A DNA stretch of 64,000 bases from Candidatus Saccharimonadota bacterium (GTDB lineage Bacteria; Patescibacteriota; Saccharimonadia; Saccharimonadales; Saccharimonadaceae): the NCBI GenBank assembly GCA_017404955.1, contig JAFRBH010000012.1, positions 16,021 through 80,020 on the forward strand. Reading direction: 5' to 3'. Of the stretch, positions 7,673-16,819 are shown piece after piece (within the stretch, counting starts at the first letter, position 1; each line of letters opens with the position of its first letter). The translations under genes and the position numbers were made by a program. The notes beneath the pieces were generated by a model. That model was not told the origin of the DNA. It saw only the letters and a list, made by a program, of their open reading frames with translations, and made no database searches.

Positions 7673-8844
7673 TTCTCTTCTTGCCAGCCAAATACATGTA
7701 AAAATCTTTGCCACAAGTTTGGCTCTTTTGGAAAATCACCAGTCGCAACCGCTGCATCAAATTTAGCACCATTTATATCAAACACTAAATCATTCGCCCC
7801 ATTTACCAATTCTGCTTTATTCGCATCTTCCTTATATCCTAATACACTCAAATTTTCTTTTACTTTTATAGGCTGCTTTTTCATCCACCAGGCATCATAA
7901 TAACCTACTTCTTCGCCTTCATGAGCCAACTCTGTTTCTTTTAAATTATCCTGCATATATGAAACCAAATCCAAAGTTTCATTAAACGACTGTTGTCTAG
8001 TGCTTGCCCCTAGCACTGTTATACTCACAATATTATCGCTCTGCTCATAACCACTCACTAGGCAATATCCAGACGCTGCGCCATTGTATCCAGTCTTCAC
8101 ACCAATAATACCTTGTTTACCTAAAACACCATTCGTATTCGAAATCTCCCCGGCTACTGGTACGCTATATTTCTTCATGCCCACAATTTCCTTTAGGACT
8201 GGGTTTCTTAAAACTCTTTCGCCAAGTATTGCCATCTCCTCTGGTGTACTTATTGTACTCTCACTATATCCACTTGCATCATTTTTTACCACCGTATTTT
8301 TAAGTCCCCATTCCGTCAACTTTATATTTGCAAACTCCAGATAATCATCTATAGAAGAAAAGGCCCACTTGACTGTGATATCCGCCATATTGTTACTAGA
8401 TGCTAAAAGCATTGAAGCCAACGCATCATATTCGGAAATTTTCTCGCCAATTTCTATGTTGGTAACCGAACCATTATTATTTACATACCAAGAATAAATA
8501 TTGTAATCCTCCTGAGAAATTTGTATCTCTCCCCCTTTTTCACCCAAAGAAAAAGGCTTTTTCTCCATCACCATTAGAGCCGTAATAATCTTTGCAGTAC
8601 TCGCAATTGAGCGTGTTTTACCACTGCCGCCCTCAATCACTCTCCCATTGACCGCCACTGCTCGTTCCCCTGAATACAATTCAGGGATTGCAATTTCCGG
8701 CAAACTCGGCAAAGTGTACTCAGAAACAAATTCTAGATTCGCCTCCATTGTTGCCATTTTAATGCCAACCACAAACAAGAAAATAATAAAAGCCCCCGCT
8801 GGCAAAGCTATCCACAATTTATTTACTCTTTTTCTTCTCTGCAT
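7669..8844 (-). CDS. dacA: D-alanyl-D-alanine carboxypeptidase (S11, PBP5-like)
   Basis: Trims the terminal D-Ala of peptidoglycan stem peptides. Anchored by an N-terminal membrane segment (about 10-30). The catalytic motifs are all present: SxxK as STAK (Ser82-Lys85), SxN as SNN (about 150-152) and KTG near 250. At 391 residues it has the catalytic domain and a short C-terminal domain, but no C-terminal amphipathic anchor. It overlaps the upstream glycosyltransferase by one base and is the last gene of a three-gene operon. Confidence 0.9.
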   Translation of the reverse strand: MQRRKRVNKLWIALPAGAFIIFLFVVGIKMATMEANLEFVSEYTLPSLPEIAIPELYSGERAVAVNGRVIEGGSGKTRSIASTAKIITALMVMEKKPFSLGEKGGEIQISQEDYNIYSWYVNNNGSVTNIEIGEKISEYDALASMLLASSNNMADITVKWAFSSIDDYLEFANIKLTEWGLKNTVVKNDASGYSESTISTPEEMAILGERVLRNPVLKEIVGMKKYSVPVAGEISNTNGVLGKQGIIGVKTGYNGAASGYCLVSGYEQSDNIVSITVLGASTRQQSFNETLDLVSYMQDNLKETELAHEGEEVGYYDAWWMKKQPIKVKENLSVLGYKEDANKAELVNGANDLVFDINGAKFDAAVATGDFPKEPNLWQRFLHVFGWQEEN

Positions 8845-10505
8845 TATTTTTTCACTACTTTCCTAGTCACGTCAAAATTTTCCATATAGTGGCCAGTAAG
8901 CAGTCTAGTCTGTGCATAAAACGCCGCGAACGACTGATATAAAATTGCCACAATCGGAGACAGAATCCACTGGAGTATCATACCCACAGACTTCATACGA
9001 TTATATTTCTTTGGCCTTGGCGGCAGCATTCTTAGTGATACGAAAATTGTCACCATGAGACCAATCATCGCAAATAGCTGAATCCACGACACTGTCACTG
9101 GCAAATTGTAAGTGAGAAGTTCCCTACTCTGAAAGTTAAGCAATCTTGGTACCCAGCCACCAAACGCCACAATCGGGCTCATCGCTGCAAGCGTCACGTG
9201 GCCATCAAGCAATCTCCAAAACTTCGGGAATAAAAGCCATAGCGGCATCTTACGGCGCTTTTTATCAAGCATACGAACGCCCACATAGGCTACATCTGAG
9301 GCTCCATAGTCCCAACGACGGAGCTGCACAAACTGCGCTTTTACCGTACGCCAAAAAGTCTCTTCAATCACCGCATCCTGATAAATTGGCACTTTGATAG
9401 AAATTACTTCATACTTTCCGCGAAAATGGAATAAACTACGCCAATATTGGTGCCCATCCTCCACAATTGTGCGCTTACTCCAAAAGTCCATCTCATAGAG
9501 CGCATCTAGAGGCTGTGAGTGCGAAGCGAAATTACGTAAAAGATGCGGTCTTTTCACGTTAATCACGTTAAAGAATGAGTTTGACACTGCAATCACCCTC
9601 ATTGGCGCACTCGCATCCCAAATATTATTCATAAAGAGAGATACTGGCTGAAAGGCTGTGCGCTTACGATCAGGATTTACTACGTATTCATATGCTACAT
9701 AATCAAGGTATTTTTCGCTCATACGGTTATCCGAGTCAAGCGAGGTTACAATTACACGCTCCATTGGAATCTTTTTCTTAGCCACATATTCAGCCAAATG
9801 ATGGCCAGCATAGGTCAAGTTTGGACCTTTACCCTTAATCTCTTGTGGCAGACCATCAGGGTGTTCCACTAAAATAAAATCATAAAATGTCCCTTTAAAT
9901 TTCTGTCGCAAAATCTCTGCATTTTTAGCCATTTCTTCCCCACCACGCGCTTCGTAACCTAGCACGAAAATAATGCGTTCATTTGGAAAACTTGTATCTC
10001 TCACTGCTTCCACGGTTGGGATCATAGTCTCAAGCCCCTCATTGTAAGCCACCATAATCACCGCATGATAAATCTTATCTGGATCTGGGTAATCTTTTGG
10101 TGCTACTGATAGCATACGCAGATTGTCTAAGTGTTCATCAAAATTAAAGGCATCCGAGGAAGAGCCTCTGAGAGCCTCAAATTTCTCGTGTGGGGTCTTA
10201 AGATCAGCATATCTTTGATGCCAATCTACGCGCATCGCACGTTCGATTTCGTTATAGCCTTGGACTGTACGCACCGCCACACCCACGGCTTTTACCAATG
10301 TAATTGTGATAATGATCAAAAGATAAATCGCCCCAAGAGTTGGTGAAATCAGAGAAAGAATAAATAACGCCGCAATCATCGCATAAGAAAGTGCGCCCGG
10401 TAAAATCTCTAAGAAACGATACAGAGGAGTTCTTTTCCCTAACGGGATCTCAAGATCATCCGTTAAGATTCTTCGTCCTTCTAAACCGTTAATTTCTCGC
10501 GCCAT
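8844..10505 (-). CDS. Membrane glycosyltransferase family 2, processive type
   Basis: 553 residues. Two membrane helices (about 33-80) precede a GT2 domain with HAVIMVAYNEG, the DxD-like SLDSDNR, an acceptor EDGHQYW motif and QLRRWDYG, which fits the Q-x-x-R-W signature of processive enzymes. At least three C-terminal membrane segments follow. It resembles cellulose/hyaluronan synthase-like enzymes and probably polymerises and exports an envelope polysaccharide; the sugar is unknown. AGAAGG precedes the ATG. Confidence 0.82.
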   Translation of the reverse strand: MAREINGLEGRRILTDDLEIPLGKRTPLYRFLEILPGALSYAMIAALFILSLISPTLGAIYLLIIITITLVKAVGVAVRTVQGYNEIERAMRVDWHQRYADLKTPHEKFEALRGSSSDAFNFDEHLDNLRMLSVAPKDYPDPDKIYHAVIMVAYNEGLETMIPTVEAVRDTSFPNERIIFVLGYEARGGEEMAKNAEILRQKFKGTFYDFILVEHPDGLPQEIKGKGPNLTYAGHHLAEYVAKKKIPMERVIVTSLDSDNRMSEKYLDYVAYEYVVNPDRKRTAFQPVSLFMNNIWDASAPMRVIAVSNSFFNVINVKRPHLLRNFASHSQPLDALYEMDFWSKRTIVEDGHQYWRSLFHFRGKYEVISIKVPIYQDAVIEETFWRTVKAQFVQLRRWDYGASDVAYVGVRMLDKKRRKMPLWLLFPKFWRLLDGHVTLAAMSPIVAFGGWVPRLLNFQSRELLTYNLPVTVSWIQLFAMIGLMVTIFVSLRMLPPRPKKYNRMKSVGMILQWILSPIVAILYQSFAAFYAQTRLLTGHYMENFDVTRKVVKK

Positions 10506-10555
10506 TTTTGCCTTCTTCTCCTAGAACCTTGCGCCACCTCAGAATACTCTGGAAT

Positions 10556-10960
10556 TTAACCCTCTCCAAGCAGTCTAAATAATACTAAAATCGCGCCTAA
10601 TGCTACACCAATAGAAATCAAAACAAAAGCTTTCGCCGCGCTATCGCCACGTTTCACACATATTCTAATTGCGATAAAATTATGTATCACACCAAGTACC
10701 ACCGCAAGAATTGGAAACGCTAGCATATCTACCCAGCTGCCATCACGATAACCACCAGCAGTGCGCATCTCCACTAAATCTTCACCAGCAAAACTACCAA
10801 TATCACCATAGCCAACTTTCACTACGGCGGTGGATGGCTTCAAAGTAACCACAGAAATAATAAAAAGCACTAGGCAGACTAGTGCCAAAAACGCCATCAA
10901 AGAAAACAAGCCTTTCTTCTCTCTTGCAATTTCCCCAAAATGCTGCCCATAGTTCTTCAT
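10556..10960 (-). CDS. Small integral membrane protein, 134 aa
   Basis: Not assigned to a family. Membrane segments lie near 20-41, 79-102 and 108-131; the loop between the first two (about 42-78) is probably outside. First gene of the operon with the GT2 and carboxypeptidase, so a role in envelope assembly is likely. A TGaTATAAT promoter lies 10 nt before the ATG, with AGGGA as a possible ribosome site. Confidence 0.6.
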   Translation of the reverse strand: MKNYGQHFGEIAREKKGLFSLMAFLALVCLVLFIISVVTLKPSTAVVKVGYGDIGSFAGEDLVEMRTAGGYRDGSWVDMLAFPILAVVLGVIHNFIAIRICVKRGDSAAKAFVLISIGVALGAILVLFRLLGEG

Positions 10961-10970
10961 AGATATCCCT

Positions 10971-10979
10971 ATTATATCA
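10971..10979 (-). promoter_or_regulatory. Extended -10 promoter TGaTATAAT
   Basis: Drives the 10960-7669 operon. It sits directly between hairpin element A and the gene start, ten bases before the ATG. Confidence 0.7.
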
Positions 10980-10983
10980 TATT

Positions 10984-11137
10984 AGGGGAATAGTATTAGG
11001 AATTTAAGCATTTCGACGAACCAAACCAAAACAAAACCCTCACCTTATGAGCACCGTTTAGTCGGGCGCAAAGAGGCTGAGAGTTTTGTTTTGTTTTGAC
11101 GTGAGGAGAACGCTTAAATTCCTAACACTATTCCCCT
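10984..11137 (-). repeat. Long hairpin element, copy A (after cpsB)
   Basis: Outer arms 10984-11009 and 11112-11137 pair over 26 bp with one mismatch (a U-G wobble in the minus-strand RNA). The arm contains the TAG stop of the upstream gene. An asymmetric internal loop follows, with GACGAACCAAA (left) and GACGTGAGGA (right, plus-strand reading). An inner A/C-T/G stem and a variable GC-richer head complete it. It shares the loop motif and position with copies at 41277 and 52075. No T-run follows it. Confidence 0.8.
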
Positions 11138-11898
11138 AGCAAGATTTTCTTAGGGTTATCTTCAAACAGTTCTTTCAGCTTAGCACCTGGAGTCATCCCC
11201 GCCTTTACTCCATCGCTAGCCTTCAAGATTTTATACATCTTAGCCTTAGTTTCATTAAACTTATATTCATCAGTAGCTTTATGTATGTCAGAGGCCAAGC
11301 AGAAAATCTTATCGTGAATAAGAAGTTCTCTCAAAGTTTTTTCTGCGCGACGGCCATAACGACCAAGCACCGCTAGATAGTCACCCTGCAACACACAGCC
11401 CATACCAATTAATTCATCAACAGCGGTTAGGTTATTTTGAATATACACATACCTTTCTGGGTGGGCAATTACTGGCACAAAACCATGTTGCACTAGACTA
11501 AACAACGTCTCACGCGCAGTCTTATCCTCTACCTGTACTGGAAACTCTACCAAAATATATTTTGTAGAATTGAGTGTAGCAATCTCATACATCAACTCTG
11601 ATTTTTCATTTTCATAAGCCGCCACCATTTTTGGTAGCTCAGTGTCAATATAAACTTCATTTCCAAGATAAAGATTCACAGAAATTCCCTCGCTAGCAGC
11701 CCTTTCCCGAAGCTCAGAAAGCAGTTTCCACTTCTTGGCATTATCAGCATTATAAATGCTACCCCTAATATAATGTGGGGTCAAAATGATGTCAGAAACA
11801 CCAGACTTCTCAGCAACCCTGAGCATTTCAATACTAGAATCAAAGTCCAGTGCGCCATCATCAATACCTGGCAAGATGTGACTGTGAATATCAATCAT
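11128..11898 (-). CDS. cpsB: CpsB/YwqE-type PHP protein-tyrosine phosphatase
   Basis: Manganese-dependent phosphatase of the PHP fold that dephosphorylates the CpsD kinase. N-terminal MIDIHSHILPGIDDGA carries the metal ligands HxH, then ILTPHYIRG, an EFP strand and PVIAHPERY, all typical of CpsB/CapC. 256 residues, full length. It overlaps the kinase gene by one base (TAATG). Its stop codon lies in the base of hairpin element A, so the mRNA 3' end is structured. Confidence 0.92.
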   Translation of the reverse strand: MIDIHSHILPGIDDGALDFDSSIEMLRVAEKSGVSDIILTPHYIRGSIYNADNAKKWKLLSELRERAASEGISVNLYLGNEVYIDTELPKMVAAYENEKSELMYEIATLNSTKYILVEFPVQVEDKTARETLFSLVQHGFVPVIAHPERYVYIQNNLTAVDELIGMGCVLQGDYLAVLGRYGRRAEKTLRELLIHDKIFCLASDIHKATDEYKFNETKAKMYKILKASDGVKAGMTPGAKLKELFEDNPKKILLGE

Positions 11899-12701
11899 TA
11901 TTTAATTTTCGAATAGTACGCGTCTGCATAGTAGGACGAGTAGTATCCGCCTCCTACTTTAGCTTTGTTGATCACCACGCCAGCAATCTTTGAATTAACC
12001 TTCTCGAAGTTTTTCTTTACATCTTCAAGTTGATCAATTTTAGTCTTCGCATTAGAAATCGTAACAATGTTAACATCAGCATATTTAGACATTACTAGCG
12101 CATCGGAAAGACCAAGTGCTGGCGGACAGTCAATGATAACAATATCGTACTGTTCACGAAAACTTTCAAGCAATTTCTTGTTATTTTCGGAAGAAATTAG
12201 CTCAAGTGGGTTTGGTGGAGTTGGGCCTGCTGGAAGCAAATACACACCTGGTACCTGAGTAGGCTTAACATAAATCTCAGGTTTGATAAATGCCATCATA
12301 CCCATATCTTCAGTGCTCTTGTAGCGTAAAATGTAGTTAGAATAACCAGCCATTTTATCATTTGGAATACCAAAGATTTCATGTTGGCGACCTTTTCTCA
12401 TGTCACCATCGACAATGAGAACTCTCTTACCATCCTGAGCAAAAGCGGTTGCAAGGTTAGCAACCAAGAAGCTCTTACCATCGCCAGATTCCGGAGAAGT
12501 GACAAGAATAGTCTTAAGTTCTTTTTCTACAGAGGAGAAAGTCACATTGGTTTTAATAGATTTCACAGCTTCAGCGAAAGAAGACTTTGGGTTAGTTGCA
12601 ACTACAAGATCTTCTACGCCACCACGGCGAGTGCCATCTTTGTGCAATTTATGAGTCTTAGAAGTTAACACTTTTAGACTAAATTTTTTCTTCTCAATCA
12701 T
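11898..12701 (-). CDS. cpsD: CpsD-type bacterial tyrosine kinase
   Basis: BY-kinase that autophosphorylates and controls polysaccharide polymerisation and export. Walker A is SPESGDGKSF (about 69-78), Walker A' VLIVDGDMRKG and Walker B IVIIDCPPALG. The C-terminus has the expected tyrosine cluster (GGGYYSSYYADAYYSK). 267 residues: a stand-alone cytoplasmic kinase, activated by a separate membrane partner, here the adjacent Wzz-like protein. Confidence 0.94.
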   Translation of the reverse strand: MIEKKKFSLKVLTSKTHKLHKDGTRRGGVEDLVVATNPKSSFAEAVKSIKTNVTFSSVEKELKTILVTSPESGDGKSFLVANLATAFAQDGKRVLIVDGDMRKGRQHEIFGIPNDKMAGYSNYILRYKSTEDMGMMAFIKPEIYVKPTQVPGVYLLPAGPTPPNPLELISSENNKKLLESFREQYDIVIIDCPPALGLSDALVMSKYADVNIVTISNAKTKIDQLEDVKKNFEKVNSKIAGVVINKAKVGGGYYSSYYADAYYSKIK

Positions 12702-12702
12702 C

Positions 12703-13371
12703 TTATTTCCTCCCTGCGCTTGGCACTACACCTAGCACCACTAGACCAACTTTATCTTCCACAGTTTGGCTGTTTTTAATAGTATTATCAAGATAGAACA
12801 TCACCAAAACCACACCAATACCAGCAGCGAGACCGGCAAGCAAATACTCAATAGTCTGTTTTGCCACATTAATATTGTATGGTGCAGTAGCGGCAGTAGC
12901 CTTATCAACAATTTGTACGTTGTCAATCTTGTAAAGAGATACGATTTCTGCCTTAAAAACTTTGGCTATATCATTAGCAATCTTTTGTGCAACTTCCGGA
13001 TCTTTATCAGAGACTGTTACGTTAATCAATTGCGTATTAGAAATTGAGCTAACAGATATTTTAGAGGCTAGCTGGTCAACAGTCATACCCAATTTTAGAT
13101 CATCAATCACCTTGGTTAGCACATCACGGCTCTTGATAATTTCGGAATAAGTTTTAACCAGGTTATTAGAAAGTGTCACATCAGAGGTAGTGATTGTAGT
13201 ATTTTGTTTCTGTTCTGTAAGCACTAGTTTTGCTGTAGAGTTATACATCGGTGTTTTGAGGTAAACTGAATAGATCTCACCCGCAGAAAACACTGCTAGT
13301 AAAACTAGCAACACAACATAGAACTTAGATAAGACATATCTGAATAGTTCCTTAATATTGATTTCATCCAT
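12703..13371 (-). CDS. Wzz/CpsC-type chain-length and kinase-activator protein
   Basis: 222 residues from the ATG at 13371 (a TTG at 13386 is also open). Two membrane segments, about 16-38 and 175-197, flank an extracytoplasmic region with the Wzz pattern (YNSTAKLVL, then conserved VSDKDPEVAQKIAND). The short cytoplasmic tail would contact CpsD, whose gene follows at one base spacing. Sets glycan chain length and activates the kinase. Confidence 0.9.
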   Translation of the reverse strand: MDEINIKELFRYVLSKFYVVLLVLLAVFSAGEIYSVYLKTPMYNSTAKLVLTEQKQNTTITTSDVTLSNNLVKTYSEIIKSRDVLTKVIDDLKLGMTVDQLASKISVSSISNTQLINVTVSDKDPEVAQKIANDIAKVFKAEIVSLYKIDNVQIVDKATAATAPYNINVAKQTIEYLLAGLAAGIGVVLVMFYLDNTIKNSQTVEDKVGLVVLGVVPSAGRK

Positions 13372-13421
13372 CTTATGTTTTCCCAATTAATTTATAACAC
13401 CGATTTTACGGTATTACAATA

Positions 13422-13450
13422 ATTGTATCACACTTATGGAAAAAAGTCAA
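13422..13450 (-). promoter_or_regulatory. Promoter TTGACT-N17-TACAAT for wzz-cpsD-cpsB
   Basis: On the minus strand TTGACT (13450-13445), 17 bases, TACAAT (13427-13422), about 50 bases before the ATG at 13371. It lies just downstream of the CotH-like gene, so the regulatory trio can be transcribed apart from ugd. Confidence 0.75.
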
Positions 13451-13460
13451 TACCTTTATG

Positions 13461-15518
13461 CTAAATCGTCACCTTAAAGTATGTGTACATATCTTGCTTA
13501 ATATTCTGATTCTGCTCTGTCGCCGCACGTTTCATCAAATTTACCCAATCTTGCCACTCTCCGTAACCATCTCTACCATAATAAAGTCTCATCGCTGGCG
13601 CAATTTTATTTGCCTCCTCATCAATGACGCTCAGGACATTCTCTGTTACAAACGGACCGTTCATAAGTTCCTGCATTATCTGGATAAATTTATTACGATA
13701 ATAGGTTGATTCCATTACTCGTGGGAAAGTGGAATCTTCACCCAAATATTTGTCTTCCATTATAGCTTCGAATTGGTCACTAATCACTCCGCTAAAGAAA
13801 TTTGAGTTCTCACCACGAGCATAAATTAGATCCAAATCATAGCTCAAAAAGCGCCATCTGCCATCGCTGTATTTATTGTCGCTAACTTCCTTACCACTGT
13901 ATTTCCAGATTTCATAGTTATTTTGTGGCCAATCCACATTGTTCCAAAGCAAATTTAGTGCATAATACATGAGGTAATCATCCATATCCACCATTAGCTC
14001 CAGCATCTCTCTGTTCTCCTCGACGTCCAAGTCATTTTCAAACAGCCCCTTTAACCCCATCTCTAAGAAAACATCTTTTTCCTTCCCTTTTATCTTCACA
14101 ATATCATCTGAATTAGCAAGTCCAAAACGTTTCTTCAAGAAAGAATTTGAATAATTTTGTTGTACATCAGCTATGCCATAGAATTTCCCATTAAGATACA
14201 CTATTGCACGCTTAGTTGCAGAATAACTATCAAATCCACTTTCCTCGGCCAATCTGCTGGCTACGCTCGAACGAATATTCCCACTCTTTCTATCTTGACC
14301 ACCCATTCTCAACCTTAAAGAGTTATATTTTTTTGGAACTACCAATCCTTTGGTACTGTCACCTGAAGGACTGAAACTATATGCCAGCTTTTCATAACCA
14401 TATTTTTCATTGGCTACTAGTTTTAATGATTTTACACTGCTAGTAGCTGAAGCTCCACCAGATACTTGAATACCAATTTTCTGATTCCACAAAATACCTT
14501 TGTTGGTATTAGCTTCCATTTGCCCTGGACTAAGCAGGACAACGTTGGCATCTCTAATCCATTCATCATCACGATTATCATAATTGCCGGCTGTATACTC
14601 CCCATTTTGCTCTGTCCCTCTGATAATATTTTCATCATAAGTCTTTCCCGGCACGAAAATTCCGGTTTCATAATCATACAAACTCTTGTGATCAACGGTT
14701 ATACTGACAACATCTAAGGTAATATCTTTCTCTGGCTCAGCCGCCAGAATATAGGTAGACTCATAGACTTCACCGCATTTTCCGCCAACATAGCAATAAG
14801 TCGCTCTGATTGGGATAACATTTATCAACTCGCTCATACCTAATTTAATCGAGTCGGTATAAACTTTGCCATTTATAATTGGATCATCGCCATTAAGCGT
14901 ATATCTTATCTCTGTTGCCGGCGACAAGATCGCACCATTAGAGCTAAGTTCTACCTCTATATCGGTGTCATAAAGCCCAGTTCCCTTACTAAATTCAACC
15001 TTGATATCTTCCGCCGGGCCGATATTCCAAAGCACAAACAAAACTGCAAAAATTATCGCTAGCACCGCTACAATTGCCATCAGAACAACTGGCCATTTGC
15101 GATAGCGTTTCTTTGGCCTCACTGGCTTGATTGTCTCATTTGGATGAGGCGATTGCGTTTTTAGCTTTTCTGGATTCTGCTTCTCTGTTCTCCATATTGG
15201 AACTGTCGCCATCGTCTCTGTCTGCGGCTCTAAGACCTCAACTTTTGACTCTGGTTTCTTTGGTACCGCCACTTTCACTTCTGACTTTTCAGAAGTTTTG
15301 TCGCTGACACTGATTTTCTTCTTTGATGTAGATTTCTTTACTGCACCTTTCTTTAAAATAGCCTTCTCAGTAATAACTTTCTTAGGTGAAGTCTTTTTAG
15401 TACTCTTTTTCTTAGAAGTAGACTTTTTTGTACTAGCCTTTTTTGGGGCAGACTTCTTAGCACTGCTCTTTTTTGGTGCAGCTTTCTTTTTTTCTTCTTC
15501 CACCCGTTCTTCGTCCAT
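13461..15518 (-). CDS. CotH-kinase-like membrane-anchored surface protein
   Basis: 685 residues. A lysine/alanine-rich cytoplasmic tail of about 125 residues (repeats such as KKSTKKTSPKK) leads to one membrane helix (about 142-166). Outside are a chitobiase-C-like beta domain (EIRYTLNGDDPIINGKVY) and a CotH atypical kinase domain. The latter has the RLRMGGQDRKSGNIRSS strand, the nucleotide-site-like NNVDWPQNNYEIWKY and the metal motif RWRFLSYDLD. CotH proteins phosphorylate secreted proteins. It follows ugd with a 5-base gap, so it is tied to the glycan locus. Confidence 0.85.
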   Translation of the reverse strand: MDEERVEEEKKKAAPKKSSAKKSAPKKASTKKSTSKKKSTKKTSPKKVITEKAILKKGAVKKSTSKKKISVSDKTSEKSEVKVAVPKKPESKVEVLEPQTETMATVPIWRTEKQNPEKLKTQSPHPNETIKPVRPKKRYRKWPVVLMAIVAVLAIIFAVLFVLWNIGPAEDIKVEFSKGTGLYDTDIEVELSSNGAILSPATEIRYTLNGDDPIINGKVYTDSIKLGMSELINVIPIRATYCYVGGKCGEVYESTYILAAEPEKDITLDVVSITVDHKSLYDYETGIFVPGKTYDENIIRGTEQNGEYTAGNYDNRDDEWIRDANVVLLSPGQMEANTNKGILWNQKIGIQVSGGASATSSVKSLKLVANEKYGYEKLAYSFSPSGDSTKGLVVPKKYNSLRLRMGGQDRKSGNIRSSVASRLAEESGFDSYSATKRAIVYLNGKFYGIADVQQNYSNSFLKKRFGLANSDDIVKIKGKEKDVFLEMGLKGLFENDLDVEENREMLELMVDMDDYLMYYALNLLWNNVDWPQNNYEIWKYSGKEVSDNKYSDGRWRFLSYDLDLIYARGENSNFFSGVISDQFEAIMEDKYLGEDSTFPRVMESTYYRNKFIQIMQELMNGPFVTENVLSVIDEEANKIAPAMRLYYGRDGYGEWQDWVNLMKRAATEQNQNIKQDMYTYFKVTI

Positions 15519-15523
15519 AGAAG

Positions 15524-16690
15524 CTAATCTCTTCCCCAGAGATCTCTGGTATAAACCTTGTCAGATATATCTAAAATCTCGTCTTCCATACGATTAGCTA
15601 AGATTATCGAAGAAATTTCTTTAAATTTACCGAGGTCGTTTATTAACTCGATTCCCTCAAACTCGGTGCCATCGAGTGTTGGTTCATATATCACCACTTT
15701 CTTACCGTTATCCTGTAGCTTACGAATAATATCCTGAATCGCCGAAGAACGGAAATTGTCCGAACCACTCTTCATGGTTAAGCGATAAATACCAACTACC
15801 TCTGGATGCATCTCCAAAATCTCATCCACAATGAATTGTTTCCTGGTTTCATTAGCTTTCACAATCGCTTCAATCAAATTCTGTGGCACATTCTCATAGT
15901 TAGCAAGCAGCTGCTTGGTATCTTTTGGTAAACAATAGCCGCCATAACCAAACGAAGGATTATTATAGAAATCACCAATTCTTGGGTCGAGACATACGCC
16001 TTTGATGATCTCCTTGGCATTCAAACCCTTTACGTCAGCATAGGTATCAAGTTCGTTAAAATAGGAAACACGAAGTGCTAAGTAGGTATTAGCAAAGAGC
16101 TTAACCGCCTCGGCCTCAGTACTACCCATATAAAGCACTGGCACATCATCTTTCAAAGCCGCTTCTAGCAGTAGCTCGGCGAATTTATGACCAGCTTCTT
16201 CTCTAGAGCCAACAATAATACGTGATGGGTAAAGATTGTCATAGAGCGCTTTGCCCTCTCTTAAAAACTCTGGCGAGAAGAAAATGTCAAGCTTTGGATA
16301 TTTCTCCTTCATACGCTTCACAAAACCCACTGGAATTGTCGATTTAATCACAACTGAGCCCTGATAATTTAGAGCATCCGCCTTCTCCAAAATATCTTCC
16401 ACCGAAGAAGTGTCAAAGTAATTCTGCTCTGGGTCATAATTGGTCGGCGTAGAGACAATGATGAACTCTGCCCCATAAAACGCCTCTTTATAATCCAAAG
16501 TTGCGGTAAGATTTAATTCCTTTTCAGCAAAATATTTCTCGATATATTCATCTTGGATTGGTGACTTACGCGCATTGATCTGCTCAACTTTCTCTGGAAT
16601 AATATCGAGCGCCATTACCTCATGCCTCTGAGAAAGAAGGGTCGCAAGTGACAACCCAACGTAACCCGTCCCAGCAACTGCTATTTTCAT
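15524..16690 (-). CDS. ugd: UDP-glucose 6-dehydrogenase
   Basis: Oxidises UDP-glucose to UDP-glucuronate with NAD for glycan synthesis. N-terminal Rossmann motif GTGYVGLSLA (7-16), the middle dimer helix, and the catalytic cysteine in FGYGGYCLPKDTKQL are present. 388 residues, full length. An extended -10 (TGgTAAAAT) ends 7 bases before the ATG, so the mRNA is predicted to be leaderless. Confidence 0.96.
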   Translation of the reverse strand: MKIAVAGTGYVGLSLATLLSQRHEVMALDIIPEKVEQINARKSPIQDEYIEKYFAEKELNLTATLDYKEAFYGAEFIIVSTPTNYDPEQNYFDTSSVEDILEKADALNYQGSVVIKSTIPVGFVKRMKEKYPKLDIFFSPEFLREGKALYDNLYPSRIIVGSREEAGHKFAELLLEAALKDDVPVLYMGSTEAEAVKLFANTYLALRVSYFNELDTYADVKGLNAKEIIKGVCLDPRIGDFYNNPSFGYGGYCLPKDTKQLLANYENVPQNLIEAIVKANETRKQFIVDEILEMHPEVVGIYRLTMKSGSDNFRSSAIQDIIRKLQDNGKKVVIYEPTLDGTEFEGIELINDLGKFKEISSIILANRMEDEILDISDKVYTRDLWGRD

Positions 16691-16697
16691 ACTGTTT

Positions 16698-16706
16698 ATT
16701 TTACCA
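16698..16706 (-). promoter_or_regulatory. Leaderless promoter of ugd (TGgTAAAAT)
   Basis: Minus-strand extended -10; exactly 7 bases separate it from the ATG at 16690, so transcription should start at or next to the start codon. Confidence 0.7.
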
Positions 16707-16804
16707 TAAAACTAGAGATTTTTTAAGATTTTGCTCAAGGTTATCAACTCTATTTTAATTTCACTTTTGCGCAAGTTTTTATCGTTCTATTCTCGAAATT
16801 AGCG

Positions 16805-16813
16805 TGTTATAAT
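16805..16813 (+). promoter_or_regulatory. Leaderless promoter of pta-like gene (TGtTATAAT)
   Basis: Extended -10 with 6 bases to the ATG at 16820; no ribosome site fits between them. Confidence 0.75.
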
Positions 16814-16819
16814 TACCTT

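Noticed and set aside
10984..11137. Element A (and B, C) as ordinary rho-independent terminators
   Set aside because: The stems are far longer than needed, have a conserved asymmetric internal loop, and lack a following T-run; normal terminators elsewhere in the window look quite different.
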